Assembly: GCF_023272795.1 (NCBI RefSeq)
Contig: NZ_CP096829.1
Coordinates: 5,146,001-5,210,000, forward strand
Direction of reading: 5' to 3'
Length of the DNA stretch: 64,000 bases
From: Flavobacterium humidisoli
Lineage (GTDB): Bacteria > Bacteroidota > Bacteroidia > Flavobacteriales > Flavobacteriaceae
In this document: in pieces, positions 41,438-50,105 of the stretch
Position numbering within the stretch: position 1 is the first letter of the stretch
Layout of the letters: each line of letters begins with the position of its first letter
Made by a program: the position numbers and the translations under genes
The notes under the pieces: generated by a model
The model's database searches: none
What the model was told of the DNA's origin: nothing
The model's input: only the letters and a program-made list of their open reading frames with translations

Positions 41438-41860
41438 ATGGCAAAAAATAAAACCACCGAAACAGCAGAAAGTGTTACTGATTTTATTAACGCTGTCGAA
41501 AATGAAGTGAAAAGAAAAGATGCTTTTGAACTTCTTAAAATAATACAGCAAATAACTGGCTTTGAACCCAAAATGTGGGGACCGAGCATTATTGGTTTTG
41601 GGAATTATCACTATAAATATGACAGTGGACATGAAGGCGATGCGCCATTAGCTGGATTTTCGCCAAGAAAAACAGCAATGACTGTTTATTTTTATCTGCC
41701 AGAAGAAAAGAGAGAAGAACTTTTATCTAAACTAGGAAAACACACTTCTTCGAAGGCTTGCATTTACATCAAAAAATTGGCTGATGTCGATATCGAAGTC
41801 TTAAAAAAGATAATTTTGCTTTCTACTCAATACACTCAAAAATTATATCCCTCTAAATAA
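41438..41860 (+). CDS. DUF1801 domain protein
   Basis: A 140-aa cytoplasmic protein with the canonical DUF1801 layout: VTDFINAVENEVKRKDAFEL, ITGFEPKMWGPSIIGFGNYHY, then RKTAMTVYFYLP and a helical end with KLADVDIEVLKKII. Function is unknown. Its stop codon TAA touches the ATG of the next gene (TAAATG), so it is coupled to the MBL-fold hydrolase; the serine hydrolase lies 5 bp upstream. Confidence 0.9.
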   Translation: MAKNKTTETAESVTDFINAVENEVKRKDAFELLKIIQQITGFEPKMWGPSIIGFGNYHYKYDSGHEGDAPLAGFSPRKTAMTVYFYLPEEKREELLSKLGKHTSSKACIYIKKLADVDIEVLKKIILLSTQYTQKLYPSK

Positions 41861-42964
41861 ATGACCACATTCTTAATTCTATTATGTCTGATAGCTCTTG
41901 CTATTTACATGTTTCTACAGCATCCAAAATTTGGAAAAGCTCCTTCTGGAGAAAGACAAACTCAAATTCAAAATTCGCCTCAATATAAAAACGGAAAATT
42001 CGAAAATCAATCTTTTACACCCGACCTTGCAGAAGGAGCAAGTATGGCTGGGGTTTTGTTTGAATTTTTCTTCAAAAAAGTAGATAGAAAAATTCCAACC
42101 GATTTGATTCCATCCGTAAAAACCAACTTAAAAGAACTTTCTTTGGATCAAGATGTTTTAGTTTGGTTTGGACATTCATCTTATTTCATTCAGCTGGAAG
42201 GAAAACGATTTCTAATTGATCCTGTTTTTAGTGGCAACGCCTCTCCTATTCCTGGCACAACAAAATCTTTCAAAGGTTCTGATATTTATTCAGTCGACGA
42301 TCTTCCAGAAATTGATTACTTATTGATTACACACGATCATTATGATCATTTGGATTACGATACTATTTTAAAATTAAAACCTAAAACTAAAAAGATTATC
42401 ACGGCTCTTGGAGTTGGCTCACATTTTGAGTTTTGGGGATTTCCATCGGAAATTATTATCGAAAAAGATTGGTACAGTACCATTCTATTAGATGAAAATC
42501 TGACGATTCATACTACGCCTTCAAGACATTTTTCTGGCAGAAGTTTTAAAAGATGTAATACACTTTGGACTTCTTTTGTTTTGGAAACTAAAGATTTTAA
42601 AATGTATTTGGGTGGCGACAGCGGCTATGATTCTCATTTTGCTGCAATTGGTGAAAAATATGGTCCATTTGACATTGCTTTACTGGATAATGGTCAATAC
42701 AATGAGAAATGGAAATACATTCATAATATGCCCGAAGATGTAATAAAAGCAATGACAGACTTAAAAGCAAAACGAGTATTTCCAGTGCATTCTTCCAAAT
42801 TCTCTTTATCGCTTCATTCTTGGGACGAACCATTGGTAAAAGTAACCGAATTGAATAGTTTATCTGAAAATCCGATTTCTTTAATTACACCAATGATCGG
42901 CGAAACTGTTGAATTGAAAAATGACAAACAAGAATTTAAACAGTGGTGGAAAGGGGTTAATTGA
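41861..42964 (+). CDS. MBL-fold metallo-hydrolase with N-terminal membrane anchor (NAPE-PLD/UlaG-like)
   Basis: A 367-aa protein. Residues 1-19 form a hydrophobic anchor or signal. The metallo-beta-lactamase fold follows with LVWFGHSSYFIQLEGKRFLI (entry strand), the zinc motif HDHYDHLDYD near residue 158, the later His in TTPSRHFSGR, YLGGDSGYDSHF and the final HSSKFSLSLHSWDEP. This order is as in NAPE-hydrolysing phospholipase D-like and UlaG-like enzymes. The substrate may be a phospholipid or lactone, but that is open. It is translationally coupled to the DUF1801 gene. Confidence 0.9.
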   Translation: MTTFLILLCLIALAIYMFLQHPKFGKAPSGERQTQIQNSPQYKNGKFENQSFTPDLAEGASMAGVLFEFFFKKVDRKIPTDLIPSVKTNLKELSLDQDVLVWFGHSSYFIQLEGKRFLIDPVFSGNASPIPGTTKSFKGSDIYSVDDLPEIDYLLITHDHYDHLDYDTILKLKPKTKKIITALGVGSHFEFWGFPSEIIIEKDWYSTILLDENLTIHTTPSRHFSGRSFKRCNTLWTSFVLETKDFKMYLGGDSGYDSHFAAIGEKYGPFDIALLDNGQYNEKWKYIHNMPEDVIKAMTDLKAKRVFPVHSSKFSLSLHSWDEPLVKVTELNSLSENPISLITPMIGETVELKNDKQEFKQWWKGVN

Positions 42965-43015
42965 TAATTGAAAAACTGAGCCTAAATCTAAAATCTGGAA
43001 CAAACTAAAAAAAAC

Positions 43016-44140
43016 GTGAAACAAAAAATATACAGTTCTATAATTGCATTTCTGCTAACAATAAACCTGTTTTCTCAAAATACCTATGTCTTTTTGGGAT
43101 CCTATAATCGTGATAAAACAGCTGAAGCCATTCAAGTTTATCAATTGGATACATTGAGCGGAAAATTGACCAAATTTACTTCGGTTAAGAATGTTGTCAA
43201 TCCATCCTATTTAACAATTTCGCCAAACGGAAAATACATTTATGCCTGTACAGACACCAAAACTCCAAATGCAGGAAGCGTAAGCAGTTTTGAATTTAAT
43301 CCGTCAGCAAAAACTTTGACTTTTTTAAACAGTCAGAGAAGTGGCGGTGAAAATCCTGTTTATGCAAGTGTTCACAAAAACGGAAAATGGCTTGCCAATG
43401 CCAACTATACTGAAGGAAGCGTTTCGGTTTATCCGCTTTTGGAAAACGGTAAAATAGACTCTATTGCTCAGAATTTTCAATACGTGGACGGAAGCGTTAA
43501 TAAAGATCGACAAACTCGATCTCACGTTCATTCGGCAGTATTTTCTCCACAATGCGATTATTTGTTTTTACCCGATTTAGGAGCCGATAAAATTCGCTGT
43601 TACGCTTTTGATGAAAATCTAAAAAAGCCTTTAATCGAAACTAAAAATCCGTTTACTAAAACCGATTTAGAAGCTGGCCCAAGAGATTTTACTTTTCATC
43701 CAAATCAAAAATGGGGATATTGTATTGAAGAAATGGCAGGACAAATAAGCGTTTACAATTACGAAAATGGTGTTTTAAATAAAATACAGCGTATTGCCAC
43801 ACATCCTGATAAAATAAAAGAGGGTTTTGAAAGCTCTGATATTCATATTTCTCCTGATGGTAAATTTTTATACGCTACAAATCGTGGAAAAGAAAACAAT
43901 ATTGCCATTTTCTCTATTAATGAAAACGGATTGCTTAAAAGCATTGACTATCAGTCTACTTTAGGAAAACATCCGAGGGTTTTTGCTCTTGATGAAAGCG
44001 GAAAATTTTTAGTAGCATCAAATGTTCTAACCGGTAATGTGATAGTTTTTAAAAGAGATTCTAAAACCGGACTACTAAAGAAAATAGGAAAACAGATCAA
44101 AATGGAAAACGTTTCTTGTGTACAGATTAAACAGATTTGA
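43016..44140 (+). CDS. Exported lactonase family protein (YbhE-like beta-propeller)
   Basis: A 374-aa seven-bladed propeller of the 6-phosphogluconolactonase (YbhE) type. Translation likely starts at GTG 43016, which opens a signal peptide (residues 1-20, ending LFSQ). Propeller landmarks are YVFLGSYNRDK, NPSYLTISPNGKYIYA, a conserved HVHSAVFSP with DLGADKI, and HISPDGKFLYATNRG. Export suggests that the substrate is an extracellular lactone or sugar acid rather than 6-phosphogluconolactone. It lies 51 bp behind the MBL hydrolase gene. Confidence 0.88.
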   Translation: MKQKIYSSIIAFLLTINLFSQNTYVFLGSYNRDKTAEAIQVYQLDTLSGKLTKFTSVKNVVNPSYLTISPNGKYIYACTDTKTPNAGSVSSFEFNPSAKTLTFLNSQRSGGENPVYASVHKNGKWLANANYTEGSVSVYPLLENGKIDSIAQNFQYVDGSVNKDRQTRSHVHSAVFSPQCDYLFLPDLGADKIRCYAFDENLKKPLIETKNPFTKTDLEAGPRDFTFHPNQKWGYCIEEMAGQISVYNYENGVLNKIQRIATHPDKIKEGFESSDIHISPDGKFLYATNRGKENNIAIFSINENGLLKSIDYQSTLGKHPRVFALDESGKFLVASNVLTGNVIVFKRDSKTGLLKKIGKQIKMENVSCVQIKQI

Positions 44141-44225
44141 TTTTCTCATAAGTATATTATAGATGATCTTGTCATTTCGAGTAACGAGAAACTTTGTGTT
44201 ATAAATTATTAAAAAAAATAAAAAA

Positions 44226-44750
44226 ATGGCAACATCAAACTTCAATTTACAGCCCGATTTTTTAGAAAATGATATCTCAAAATTAATTCCGTTAGAAGAA
44301 AAACACTTTGAAGCACTATTTGAAGCCGCTTCTGATCCGTTAATCTGGGAACAGAATCCTGCAAAAGACCGATACACAAGAGAAGGTTTTAAAACTTATT
44401 TTGATATTATAATTACAAAAGGTTCATTCTTAATTCTTGATAAACAAACCAATGAAATAATGGGAACAACTAGTTTTTATGATTACAATCCAGAAAAATC
44501 GAGCGTTGGAATTGGCTATACTTTCATTACAAGAAAATATTGGGGCGGCCCCTACAATAACGCAAACAAAAAATTAATGATTGATTATGCTTTTCAACAC
44601 GTTAATTCGGTACTTTTTCATGTGGGATCAGAGAATTTCCGTTCTCAAAAAGCCGTTTTAAAACTTGGAGCAGAAAAAATCAATGATATGATGTTTACAG
44701 TTAATGGTGTAGACGTACCCTATTTTGAATACGAATTAAAGAAAGAATGA
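44226..44750 (+). CDS. GNAT acetyltransferase (RimJ/RimL-like)
   Basis: A 174-aa acetyltransferase of the Acetyltransf_3 group. Landmarks are LIPLEEKHFEALFEAASDP, IMGTTSFYDYNPEKSSVGIG, the acetyl-CoA helix region YWGGPYNNANKKLM, and FHVGSENFRSQKAVLKLGAE. The group acetylates protein N-termini or small amines; the target is unknown. It is a single gene, followed by a heptanucleotide tandem repeat. Confidence 0.9.
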   Translation: MATSNFNLQPDFLENDISKLIPLEEKHFEALFEAASDPLIWEQNPAKDRYTREGFKTYFDIIITKGSFLILDKQTNEIMGTTSFYDYNPEKSSVGIGYTFITRKYWGGPYNNANKKLMIDYAFQHVNSVLFHVGSENFRSQKAVLKLGAEKINDMMFTVNGVDVPYFEYELKKE

Positions 44751-44768
44751 GAGATTATTAAGAGAAAA

Positions 44769-44817
44769 GAATAAAGAATAAAGAATAAAGAATAAAGAAT
44801 AAAGAGGAAAGAGGAAA
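44769..44817. repeat. Heptanucleotide tandem repeat (GAATAAA)5(GAGGAAA)2
   Basis: Five exact GAATAAA units (44769-44803) followed by two GAGGAAA variants (44804-44817), between the GNAT and LOG genes. On the minus strand the region gives short T-rich frames that are not genes. Confidence 0.9.
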
Positions 44818-44891
44818 GAGACGAGAAGCAAGAAATATGCAGGACTTCTTTTGTTTCTTGTCTCTTGCTCCTTAAAAGAAAAAAATAAAAA

Positions 44892-45473
44892 ATGAAAAGA
44901 ATAACGGTTTTTTGTGCTTCTAGTTTTGGCACTGAAAAAATTTACGAAGAACAAGCAATTTTAGTTGGAAAAACTTTAGCTGAACAAAATATAGAAGTAG
45001 TTTACGGTGGCGCAAATGTAGGTTTAATGGGAGCTGTTGCAGATGGCGCTCTAAATGCAGGCGGAAAAGTAATTGGTGTGCTTCCAAACTTTTTAAGATC
45101 GAAAGAAATTGCGCATTTAGGTTTAACCGAATTGATTTTGGTGGAAAGCATGCATGAAAGAAAAACCAAAATGAACGATTTATGTGATGGCGTTATTGCG
45201 CTTCCCGGTGGTTTTGGAACTCTTGAAGAACTTTTCGAAATGCTGACTTGGGCGCAATTAGGTCTTCATAAAAAACCGATTGCTATATTAAATGTAAACG
45301 GATTTTATGATTCGCTGATCGCATTACTGCAAACCATGACAGAAAAAGGATTATTGAAAGATGTGAATCGAGAAATGCTTTTGGTTAGCGACAATATCGA
45401 TGATTTATTAGAAAAAATGAGAAATTATGTGCCTCCGACAGTTGGAAAATGGATTGATAAAGAACAATCTTAG
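44892..45473 (+). CDS. LOG-family protein (TIGR00730), cytokinin riboside 5'-monophosphate phosphoribohydrolase type
   Basis: A 193-aa Rossmann-like protein that splits the base from nucleoside monophosphates. It has both signature motifs of the LOG family: VYGGANVGLMG and the nucleotide-binding PGGFGTLEELFE near residue 105, along with MHERKTKM. In bacteria the natural substrate may be AMP-like rather than a cytokinin. Its stop overlaps the end of the convergent AraC gene by four bases. Confidence 0.92.
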   Translation: MKRITVFCASSFGTEKIYEEQAILVGKTLAEQNIEVVYGGANVGLMGAVADGALNAGGKVIGVLPNFLRSKEIAHLGLTELILVESMHERKTKMNDLCDGVIALPGGFGTLEELFEMLTWAQLGLHKKPIAILNVNGFYDSLIALLQTMTEKGLLKDVNREMLLVSDNIDDLLEKMRNYVPPTVGKWIDKEQS

Positions 45474-46327
45474 GTTTCAGATTTAACTCTGTCTACATTT
45501 TTAAACTGCTTTTTATAGTCACTAGGATTCACTCCATTATATTTTTTAAACAATCGATTCAAGTGGCTCGCATCGCTAAAACCAAATTCATATACAATCT
45601 CATTGATTTGCATATTGGTATATTTCAGTCGCGTTTCAATTAATTTTATTTTGTACGCGATTGTATATTCCTGTATGCTTTGCCCTATTTTGGTTTTAAA
45701 ATACTCACTTATATATTTTGGCGAAACATTAAACGCCGACGCCATATTTGATGCTTTTAATTGATCCGGCTGATAAATATTCTGATGAACGTAATTCAAT
45801 AAATCCAAACTCGGTACAGCATTTACCTCATTTACACTAAGAGGAGCCATAAGCGAAATATTTCTTGCTGCTATAGTGATAATGGTATTTATAATTTGTT
45901 TTATGACTTCTTGCTGCTGCGGAAATTGACTTTTTTGTTCTCTTATAAGCGCCTCAATCATTGCTCTTATTAAAGGTTTGTCGATTATAGTTTTTAGAAT
46001 ACAGCCCGGCATATGATTGTGGTTATGGAAAATAAACTCCAATTTCTGAATCCAGTCGCTATTTTGTGTTTTAAGATAGCTGTCATTAAAGCGTAAAAAG
46101 AAAAACTTCGTTTTCTCAGTAACTTCAAAACTATGTGTGTCCTGAGGAAAAATTACGAAAAACTTATCATTACTATACGGCAATCGGTGATCATTGATAA
46201 TTTGAGTGCCCTTTCCTTCTAGAACAAACACCATTTCGAAGAAAGTATTTTTACGTTCTTTCGGTTCGTATTCCAAAACTTCTAAAAACTGAAGTTCAAA
46301 AGGATGGTGTAAGTTTCTAATTTCCAT
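45470..46327 (-). CDS. AraC-family transcriptional regulator
   Basis: A 285-aa regulator. I place the start at ATG 46327 (MEIRNLHHPFELQFLEVLEYEP), because the longer frame to 46363 adds 12 residues unlike the family. Residues 1-140 form a cupin sensor (MVFVLEGKGTQIIND, FVIFPQDTHSFEV), and the C-terminal 100 residues the double helix-turn-helix (ASNMASAFNVSPKYISEYFK and INEIVYEFGFSDASHLNRLFKK). It is divergent from a DoxX gene and a deacetylase gene, which are its likely targets. Confidence 0.92.
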   Translation of the reverse strand: MEIRNLHHPFELQFLEVLEYEPKERKNTFFEMVFVLEGKGTQIINDHRLPYSNDKFFVIFPQDTHSFEVTEKTKFFFLRFNDSYLKTQNSDWIQKLEFIFHNHNHMPGCILKTIIDKPLIRAMIEALIREQKSQFPQQQEVIKQIINTIITIAARNISLMAPLSVNEVNAVPSLDLLNYVHQNIYQPDQLKASNMASAFNVSPKYISEYFKTKIGQSIQEYTIAYKIKLIETRLKYTNMQINEIVYEFGFSDASHLNRLFKKYNGVNPSDYKKQFKNVDRVKSET

Positions 46328-46412
46328 CTTCCAAAAATACAAATTATTCCAATGATTGTACAAATTTTTAAAAGTCGTTATCTGGAACTTTGTACTATAA
46401 AATCACATTAAT

Positions 46413-46805
46413 ATGGAAACAACCTCATTTTTATTATTACGTCTTGCAATCGCCATCAGCATGTTTGGCCACGGATTGGTTCGTCTGCCGAAACTAGCAA
46501 CTTTCAGCAATTGGATGGTTGGCAGTTTTGAAAACTCAATGCTGCCTAAAATCATCGTAACCCCCTTCAGTTACATTCTTCCAATAGCCGAATTTGCAAT
46601 CGGACTTTTCTTATTATTAGGTATCTTTACTAAACCATCTTTAGTTGCCGGAGCAATCGTTATGCTCATCTTACTATTTGGTACTTCGATGATTGAGAAC
46701 TGGGAAGCTATTCCATCGCAATTAATTCACATCGCATTTTTTGCTTTGCTTTTGCATTTTGCAGATTATAACAGCTGGGCAATGGATACTTTAATTAAAA
46801 AATAA
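46413..46805 (+). CDS. DoxX-family membrane protein
   Basis: A 130-aa membrane protein with four helices (about residues 5-25, 45-70, 72-92 and 100-118). Landmarks are RLAIAISMFGHGLVRLPK, IAEFAIGLFLLLGIFTKPS. DoxX-like proteins take part in quinone or thiol redox chemistry, with unclear function. It is divergent from the AraC gene (start-to-start gap 85 bp) and followed 5 bp later by a Tat-type deacetylase, so the two form an operon. Confidence 0.88.
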   Translation: METTSFLLLRLAIAISMFGHGLVRLPKLATFSNWMVGSFENSMLPKIIVTPFSYILPIAEFAIGLFLLLGIFTKPSLVAGAIVMLILLFGTSMIENWEAIPSQLIHIAFFALLLHFADYNSWAMDTLIKK

Positions 46806-46810
46806 ACGTC

Positions 46811-47761
46811 ATGAGTTCAAGAAGAAATTTTATTAAACAAACTGGAATAATAGGAATGGTTGGGATGATGAACCCTATTGAAGCTTTTTCGGAAGTTTCA
46901 AAAAACGCGCCTCTTTTCACTTCTCAACAAACAAAATGGGCAGATGGTTCTAGATTAGTCGTGTCAATTTCAATGCAGTTTGAAGCCGGAGGACAGCCTC
47001 AAAATGCCGAAAGTCCATTTCCTCAAAATATACAAAAAGGTTTCATTGATTTTCCAGCGGCGACTTGGTACGAATACGGATACAAAGAAGGTATTCCGCG
47101 TATGCTCGATAATTGGGATAAATTGGGCGTAAAAGTCACTTCGCACATGGTGGGAACTGCTGTTTTAAAAAACCCAGAACTGGCAAAAGAAATTGTACAG
47201 AGAGGCCACGAAGCGGCCGCACATGGAATGAATTGGAGCACGCAATATACGATGCCTTACGATGAAGAAAAGAAGTTTATTAAAGATGGTGTCGATGCTA
47301 TAAAAAAAGTCACTGGCTTTACCCCTGTCGGCTACAATGCCAACTGGCTGCGCCGAGGACAAAATACTTTGGATATTTTACAAGAACTTGGTTTTAAATA
47401 TCATATTGACGATCTTAGCCGAGATGAACCTTTTATAATTCAGGTAAAAAATAAAGATTTTGCTGTAGTTCCTTATACGCTTCGATGCAATGATATTGTT
47501 TTGATTGAAGGGAAAAACTTTTCAGCAGATCAATTTTTACAGCAAGTTAAAATGGAATTTGATCAATTATACGCCGAAAGTGAAACACAACGCCGACAAA
47601 TGTCAATTAGTTTTCATGACCGTATTGGAGGAACTCCACAAATGGTAAAGGCAGCAAATGATTTAATTAAATACATGCAGCAGCATAAAGGTGTGAGTTT
47701 TAAAAGAAAAGACGAAATTGCCGAAATGGCGCTACAGGACAAAACCACAATAAGAGAATAA
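46811..47761 (+). CDS. Tat-exported polysaccharide deacetylase-fold protein (PuuE-like)
   Basis: A 316-aa protein of the NodB/polysaccharide deacetylase superfamily. The N-terminus SSRRNFIKQTG (residues 2-12) is a clear twin-arginine signal, so the folded protein is exported. The core has RLVVSISMQFEAGGQP, then GIPRMLDNWDKLGVKVT, GHEAAAHGMNW with the metal His pair, and SFHDRIGG near the C-terminus. This arrangement is closer to allantoinase PuuE-type hydrolases than to chitin deacetylases. The first metal Asp of the classic T-F-D-D motif is not evident. Substrate unknown. Confidence 0.85.
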   Translation: MSSRRNFIKQTGIIGMVGMMNPIEAFSEVSKNAPLFTSQQTKWADGSRLVVSISMQFEAGGQPQNAESPFPQNIQKGFIDFPAATWYEYGYKEGIPRMLDNWDKLGVKVTSHMVGTAVLKNPELAKEIVQRGHEAAAHGMNWSTQYTMPYDEEKKFIKDGVDAIKKVTGFTPVGYNANWLRRGQNTLDILQELGFKYHIDDLSRDEPFIIQVKNKDFAVVPYTLRCNDIVLIEGKNFSADQFLQQVKMEFDQLYAESETQRRQMSISFHDRIGGTPQMVKAANDLIKYMQQHKGVSFKRKDEIAEMALQDKTTIRE

Positions 47762-47762
47762 C

Positions 47763-47836
47763 TTTTAGATTTTAGATTTTAGATTTTAGATTTTAGATTT
47801 TAGATTTTAGATTTTAGATTTTAGATTTTAGATTTT
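47763..47836. repeat. Heptanucleotide tandem repeat (TTTTAGA)10
   Basis: Ten exact TTTTAGA units (47763-47832) plus TTTT, starting 2 bp behind the deacetylase stop. No gene is in the gap 47762-48039; the rest is AT-rich with a T-run near 47945. Confidence 0.95.
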
Positions 47837-48039
47837 CTAAAAATCGCTGCGCTCTTTTTGAATTTGTGGCTAAGATTCAAGAAAAAAATAAAATTTTACA
47901 TTTAACATAATAAATCCATGCAAGGTTAAAAATACTGGTGTGGATTTTTTTTTATTCTCTTTTTTCAAAATTTCTTTCTTAAATTAGAAGTCCCAAAAAA
48001 ACAGCTCACTTTTTACCTTACACATTTTACATATTAATC

Positions 48040-48507
48040 ATGAAAACAGAAAATAACAAATTTGCTAAAGCCGAAATGCTGATTCGGAAACCTGTTTCAG
48101 AAGTTTTTCAGGCTTTTATTGATCCTCATATTACGAGTAAATTTTGGTTTACAAAAGGGTCAGGAAAATTAGAAGAAAATCAAAAAACAGAATGGACTTG
48201 GGAAATGTATGGTTTTTCGCTTTCTGTTACTACACTTGTTCTTCAAGAAAACAAAAAGATTGTAATTGAATGGGGAAATCCAGATGAAAACACTTTGGTA
48301 GAATGGGTTTTCAGTCCGTTGAATGAAAATGAAACTTTTGTTAGCATCACCAATTCTGGTTTTCACGGCGATGCAGACAAAATAATTGATCAAGTTCGTA
48401 ACTCAACTGAAGGATTTACTTTAGTTTTAGCCGGAGCAAAAGCATATTTAGAGCATAATTTACAATTGAATTTGGTTCTAGATCGTTTTCCGAAAGGCCT
48501 TGCTTAA
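48040..48507 (+). CDS. SRPBCC/AHSA1-family protein
   Basis: A 155-aa Bet v1-like fold protein. Landmarks are AEMLIRKPVSEVFQAFIDP at the start, TSKFWFTKGSGKLEE, WTWEMYGFSLSVTT, IVIEWGNPDE and the long C-terminal helix STEGFTLVLAGAKAYLEH. Members of this group occur next to ArsR regulators and bind hydrophobic ligands; function unknown. It is followed by a palindromic repeat and a DUF1801-type gene. Confidence 0.88.
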   Translation: MKTENNKFAKAEMLIRKPVSEVFQAFIDPHITSKFWFTKGSGKLEENQKTEWTWEMYGFSLSVTTLVLQENKKIVIEWGNPDENTLVEWVFSPLNENETFVSITNSGFHGDADKIIDQVRNSTEGFTLVLAGAKAYLEHNLQLNLVLDRFPKGLA

Positions 48508-48513
48508 ATTTTA

Positions 48514-48569
48514 GTTTCATGTTTCAAGTTTCTACTAAGAACCTGAACTTGAAACCTGAAACTTGAAAC
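48514..48569. repeat. Second copy of the GTTTCAAG palindromic repeat
   Basis: GTTTCATGTTTCAAGTTTC (48514-48532) and GAAACCTGAAACTTGAAAC (48551-48569) form an imperfect inverted repeat. The right arm is identical to 40335-40353. Confidence 0.8.
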
Positions 48570-48583
48570 AAAAACAAACCACT

Positions 48584-48952
48584 ATGGATATTAAAAAACC
48601 CGAAAATATAGACGAATACATTGGCGCATTCCCGAATGATGTTCAGGAGATTCTAGAAAAAGTTAGAGCAACGATCCAGAAAGCAGCGCCAGATGCCAAA
48701 GAAAAAATCAGTTATGCGATGCCAGCTTTTGAGCAGAATGGAATTGTAGTTTATTTTGCTGCTTTTAAAAACCATATTGGGCTTTATGCCCTGCCATCTG
48801 GCCATGAAGCTTTTACAGAAAAACTTTCTAAATATAAATCTGGAAAAGGCTCTGTTCAATTTCCTTTAAAAGAGGCAATACCTTATGACTTGATTACTGA
48901 AATTGTCAAATTTAGAGTCAAAGAGAATCTCGAAAAAGCAAAAAAGAAATAA
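48584..48952 (+). CDS. YdhG-like iron chaperone / DUF1801 protein
   Basis: A 122-aa protein. The start is ATG 48584 (MDIKKPENIDEYIGAFP); the upstream TTG start would lie in the palindromic repeat. Landmarks are IDEYIGAFPNDVQEILEKVR, PDAKEKISYAMPAFEQNG and the AFKNHIGLYALPSGHEAF segment, typical of Fra/YdhG-type iron chaperones (B. subtilis YdhG). A role in iron delivery is suggested by the family only. The 2H phosphoesterase gene starts 7 bp downstream. Confidence 0.88.
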   Translation: MDIKKPENIDEYIGAFPNDVQEILEKVRATIQKAAPDAKEKISYAMPAFEQNGIVVYFAAFKNHIGLYALPSGHEAFTEKLSKYKSGKGSVQFPLKEAIPYDLITEIVKFRVKENLEKAKKK

Positions 48953-48959
48953 ACCACAA

Positions 48960-49643
48960 ATGAATTTAACCCAACATTACGACCAGCTTTACGAGACATC
49001 TTCTGAAATCATTTCAGCAGGGAAATATTCTATTGATTCTGAACTTAAAAACGAGTCCGATTCACGTTTTGGAATCACATTACTTATTCGCCCAAATGAT
49101 GAAATTAAAGCTAATATTCAGTCTTTCATAAGCGAGCTGAAAAAAGCCGAACCTGAGCAATATTTTTACCCAGACTCAGACATTCATATTACTGTGATGT
49201 CGATTATTTCTTGTTCTGATAAATTTACTTTAAATCAAATCTCACCAAACGAATATATTGAGGTAATCTGCAGAAGTCTCGTTGATGTTGAAAAAATTAA
49301 AATTCATTACAAAGGTGTAACTGCTTCCCCTTCGGCAATTATGATTCAGGGATTTCCAAGCGATGAAACGCTGAATAATTTGCGAAACAGACTTCGTGAA
49401 AACTTCAAAAATTCGGGATTACAGCAAAGCATAGATAGCCGTTATTCTATATCGACGGCGCATTCAACTATAATGCGTTTTCAGGAGAAGCTCCATGATC
49501 CAAAAAAATTAATACAAATAGTAGAAAAATTTCGTGATTATGATTTCGGAGAATTTGAAGTCAAAAATTTAGAATTGGTTTATAACGACTGGTATCAGCG
49601 TAAAAGTACAACGCGCGTTTTAGGTGATTTTGGATTGAGATAG
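48960..49643 (+). CDS. 2'-5' RNA ligase-like (2H phosphoesterase) protein
   Basis: A 227-aa protein with two H-x-T motifs of the 2H superfamily: HITVM near residue 76 and HSTIM near residue 167. The start is ATG 48960 (MNLTQHYDQLYETSSEII); the open frame extends back into the preceding gene without reason. 2H enzymes hydrolyse cyclic phosphodiesters of RNA or nucleotides. It follows the YdhG-like gene by 7 bp. The physiological substrate is unknown. Confidence 0.87.
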   Translation: MNLTQHYDQLYETSSEIISAGKYSIDSELKNESDSRFGITLLIRPNDEIKANIQSFISELKKAEPEQYFYPDSDIHITVMSIISCSDKFTLNQISPNEYIEVICRSLVDVEKIKIHYKGVTASPSAIMIQGFPSDETLNNLRNRLRENFKNSGLQQSIDSRYSISTAHSTIMRFQEKLHDPKKLIQIVEKFRDYDFGEFEVKNLELVYNDWYQRKSTTRVLGDFGLR

Positions 49644-49740
49644 TTTTTTTTAAGCAATTAAGGAATTTATTTTTATAAACAATCAATAATTACTTCACCT
49701 ATTTTTATCGCTTGAATCGTGGAAAAACAAAAATATCTAC

Positions 49741-50103
49741 TTATTTAAACTTTCCAAAATGCCATAAAACTCCAGACGGATCGTGCAGAAAACATTCGCT
49801 TCCCCAATCTAAATATTTTATTGGAGTTAATTTTACTCCTTCATATTTTTCAGGGAGATTTAAAGCCAATAGCTCACTGTAATAACGTTCGACATTATCC
49901 ACTTCAAGAAAAATCATAGTGTTTTCAATCCAGTTTTTATCATAGTAATCTTGAAGATAAAAAGCGATTTCTCCTGTTTTAAAAACCGAAAAATTAGATT
50001 CTAAAACCATTTCTTCGAATCCTAAATCGCGATAAAAACTTCTTGAGATTTCAAAATTTTTAGAACCTATAAATGGTCTGATTGATTGAGCTCCGTGATT
50101 CAT
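49741..50103 (-). CDS. VOC-family (glyoxalase/bleomycin resistance fold) protein
   Basis: A 120-aa protein with two beta-alpha-beta-beta-beta units. Landmarks are SIRPFIGSKNFEISRSFYRDLGF, FYLQDYYDKNW, then MIFLEVDNVERYYSELLAL and the end HDPSGVLWHFGK. The usual metal ligands His and Glu are only partly visible, so it may bind a ligand rather than catalyse. It ends the three-gene minus-strand run 52724-49741; the gap to the next gene is 2 bp. Confidence 0.85.
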   Translation of the reverse strand: MNHGAQSIRPFIGSKNFEISRSFYRDLGFEEMVLESNFSVFKTGEIAFYLQDYYDKNWIENTMIFLEVDNVERYYSELLALNLPEKYEGVKLTPIKYLDWGSECFLHDPSGVLWHFGKFK

Positions 50104-50105
50104 TA

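Noticed and set aside
44720-44954. Minus-strand open frames rich in Phe, Leu and Ser opposite the LOG gene start
   Set aside because: They arise from the GAATAAA repeat read backwards and overlap a well-supported gene on the other strand.
47763-47836. Short regular repeats that might be taken for a CRISPR array
   Set aside because: The 7-bp units are contiguous with no spacers, and no cas genes are present in the window.
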